A stretch of 64,000 nt of DNA from Fasciola hepatica (lineage: Eukaryota; Platyhelminthes; Trematoda; Plagiorchiida; Fasciolidae), in contig CANUEZ040000028.1 in assembly GCA_948099385.1 (NCBI GenBank), positions 4,627,501 to 4,691,500 of the forward strand. Direction: 5' to 3'. The notes under the pieces are model-generated. The model made no database searches. It worked only from the letters and a program-made list of their open reading frames with translations, and was not told the origin of the DNA. Numbering within the stretch: position 1 is the first letter of the stretch; each line of letters starts with the position of its first letter. The position numbers and the translations under genes were made by a program. Of the stretch, positions 61,701 through 64,000 are shown piece after piece.

Positions 61701-64000
61701 AAACCGCGGTAAAATGAATTATTTTTGAAACTTAAGTAACAAATCTCGGTCTCAGTCACCATCTTTCCAGTCGGACAATCCAACGCAATTTTTCGACCGA
61801 TGTCGAGATCTAACTACTACTGCTGTTCCCAATAGCATATATAGAAATCCCACTAACCCGGGGATAGATCAAATGCCGGTGAATGCACCGTACATGAAAG
61901 TGAGTGGTGTGAAGGATTTTTGTGTGAATGCACAAAGCTGAATGCAGTTGGTACATGCGAATCGATGGACCAATTAGCTGTCTGAACCGACCGGAACCGA
62001 ATCAACTAATCGGGATTGGGGTGGGACTAACTGCTCAGAAGAACCGACTCATCAATACGTTCCTACGCAAAGGTTTGGTTGTTATCACCAAGCATGTTGC
62101 GATACTGTCCGTTTGATACTAAAGCAAAAAGATGGTTCAAAGGCAAGAGCTTTGGAGCTGGAGTTGGTGAGATAGTCAAGGATTTGATAAACCGTCATTT
62201 AGGCAGGTCGACGCCAGTAAGCTAACTACCTGTATATTGTCTTCACTTTTCTGCTAGTCGAAAGCAAATATCTGTATAGTATTATACATTTTATCAATTT
62301 CTTGCAATAATTCTATTTAAAAGAGTTCATTCGATCATAAACAAGGATCCCTAAAGATCTCTTCCGTTGAAATGGACAGTTACTGTGGTTGTTGATTGCA
62401 CGGTAATTCACTTCGAGAATTTAAATTTTGATATGTTGGGTTTTTGTTTCTGTGCGGGGGATATGAGTGAGGTCCGATACTTTCGTGAAGAATGAACGAG
62501 TAATAGGTTTTATCGATCATCTTGGGGTGTGTGAGGGTATGTGCTAACACGTTGTTAATAGACGGCTTGATTCAGCTAGAAAATAGTATGATGTTTTGGC
62601 GAGCAGCCAGCACGTTTTCGATTGTCCTGAATCGAGGAAAAGATTGAAGCCAACGAAGAGGACAGAGAATCCAATAAAATACTAGCTTTTGTCTGAACCG
62701 AACCAATCAATGGAATTCGTAACGAGAATGACCACTCAGAAGAGCTGGTGGACCTGACATACCCGTAAGTTTGTGGACCAGGATTTTGCTGTGCATCTTA
62801 CATAAACGGTCGGTTTTGTTAGTAAAAGCGGAAGAGGTTTCGGTAGCCGGTCTTTTTCCTAGAGCTAGTGACTGGTCGTAGAATCGAAAGCATCCGAGAC
62901 CCATCAGCGAACCGACTGGTGTTTTCGGAGTTTCTGCGGGCTAATGAAATGTATAATAAACTCCTGTGAACATTTGTTTAGTGAAATATCAGCAAACATT
63001 CAACTTTAAGCTTAGTGTGAAAGAGTAGCTCAGATAATCAAGGTGCGCTCGATTTAACTGACGAGTAACAAGTGCACCTAAACTTCAAAACTCCATTTAA
63101 TGAAAATAATTTCGCTCTAACAAGTCACTTTTCACGAAGCCGTATCTGAACAGATGGAATGTTTCTTCCTGGGGGCGCATCAGTTACCGTTTCCTAATCC
63201 TCTGGTAATAAGTACCCGACTATCAATAAAAACATTTAGAACTATTCAGCACCATCCGGCTGTATACACTTTGAAAATGGGAGTGCACATGCTGTTTAAT
63301 TCAAAGGTGTTTTTCTGGAAATAACTAACGATAACTTCCGAAGAATATGCCTTTGGAAATGCATTGCTAATTTGAAAGAAAGCTCTATACATGTAACAAG
63401 GACTTCTCAACACGGATGATACCATCGGTGGTCATCTTTTGAACGAGACCAGCTAAAGGTACAGCGCCGTCGAAATCCGAATGCCGCATATGACTTATGC
63501 AGTTGCATTTATCAAAATGTAAGCCTCGTTGTCGGAGACATTTCTAGCTCCATGAGGTGTTCAGCCAACGACCAAAATGGAATTCAAAGCAGGGTAGGTT
63601 TCGTATGCATCCAACACTCAACAAAATATTCTGCTTTCCTACGTCTTCATGAAAATAACACTTAAATTTGAATGCTCTCAACAGGACGATCGAACTCTTG
63701 TGAATCAGATTGGTGAGACTAATCGGCCATTCTGCACTGTCAGGGGAGCCTGTTGTGATTTTCTTTTAGACTTGAACAGTTTCTATTTCATTTTATCTAC
63801 TTTCTGAGGTAATGATTTCATTTCCGGGCAATCACAGAAAATTTAGACCAAAATTAATTTTTTATTTGAACCGTACAAAAGAGTTAGCTATCATTTGTCA
63901 GGTCCTAACAGAATCCTCATCAAATTCCACCTGAAAAGAGATCGAAGCTTTCTTTCCCTCGGAAAGAATAGGAAAATCTGACTTTTTAGAAACAATCCGG
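58731..64000. other. Unassigned DNA
   Basis: No gene recognised. A weak tRNA-like motif near 63430-63480 (GGTGGTCATC followed by GTCGAAATCC) may be an old SINE family A head. The minus strand near 60250-60620 is moderately open but not assignable. Confidence 0.45.

Noticed and set aside
63425..63485. SINE family A head on the plus strand
   Set aside because: GGTGGTCATC and GTCGAAATCC are correctly ordered, but the intervening sequence does not align and no body was found.

Overview
This window looks like intergenic or intronic nuclear DNA from a flatworm, most likely a digenean trematode. The evidence is a dense mix of decayed transposable elements of types known from flukes: RTE-like LINEs with the peptide style of schistosome and liver-fluke 'endonuclease-reverse transcriptases', a Ty3/Gypsy pol, a Penelope-like element, a CACTA-like transposase and several tRNA-derived SINEs. 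Long (AT)n and (CA)n microsatellites lie between them. There is no operon structure, rRNA, CRISPR array or intact long ORF. The longest open frame is about 220 codons and belongs to a retroelement. I found no host protein-coding gene that I can identify.

Layout. 0-7.7 kb: unassigned DNA with AT repeats and a weak SINE head. 7.7-9.4 kb: CACTA/EnSpm-like transposase pseudogene on the + strand, ending just before an AT microsatellite. 10.4-12.5 kb: a GC-rich segment built from repeated GCCCAA/TTGGGC motifs, then two oppositely oriented copies of one SINE. 15.1-15.5 kb: a 341-bp near-perfect palindrome. 15.7-17.7 kb: Ty3/Gypsy pol pseudogene in the order RT, RNase H, integrase. 20.2-22.0 kb: RTE-like LINE with a destroyed catalytic YADD. 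26.1-26.9 kb: LTR-like repeat pair. 32.1-34.1 kb: second RTE-like LINE, keeping the endonuclease and the C-terminal region but lacking the RT core.

37.1-39.3 kb: Penelope-like element (minus strand, RT plus GIY-YIG nuclease) enclosed by roughly 395-bp, almost identical inverted repeats. 41-51.6 kb: four tRNA-derived SINEs and a dispersed repeat whose second copy lies near 52.7 kb. 53.1-54.0 kb: an approximately 880-bp element with about 250-bp inverted ends that are nearly identical. 58.1-58.7 kb: decayed tandem repeat. The remainder is unassigned.

The elements do not form a pathway. The window records successive insertions. The most notable structures are the inverted-repeat-bounded Penelope element, the non-autonomous long-TIR element at 53.1 kb and the palindrome at 15.1 kb. 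I see no convincing undescribed system. All family calls come from reading translated peptides by eye, without database searches.
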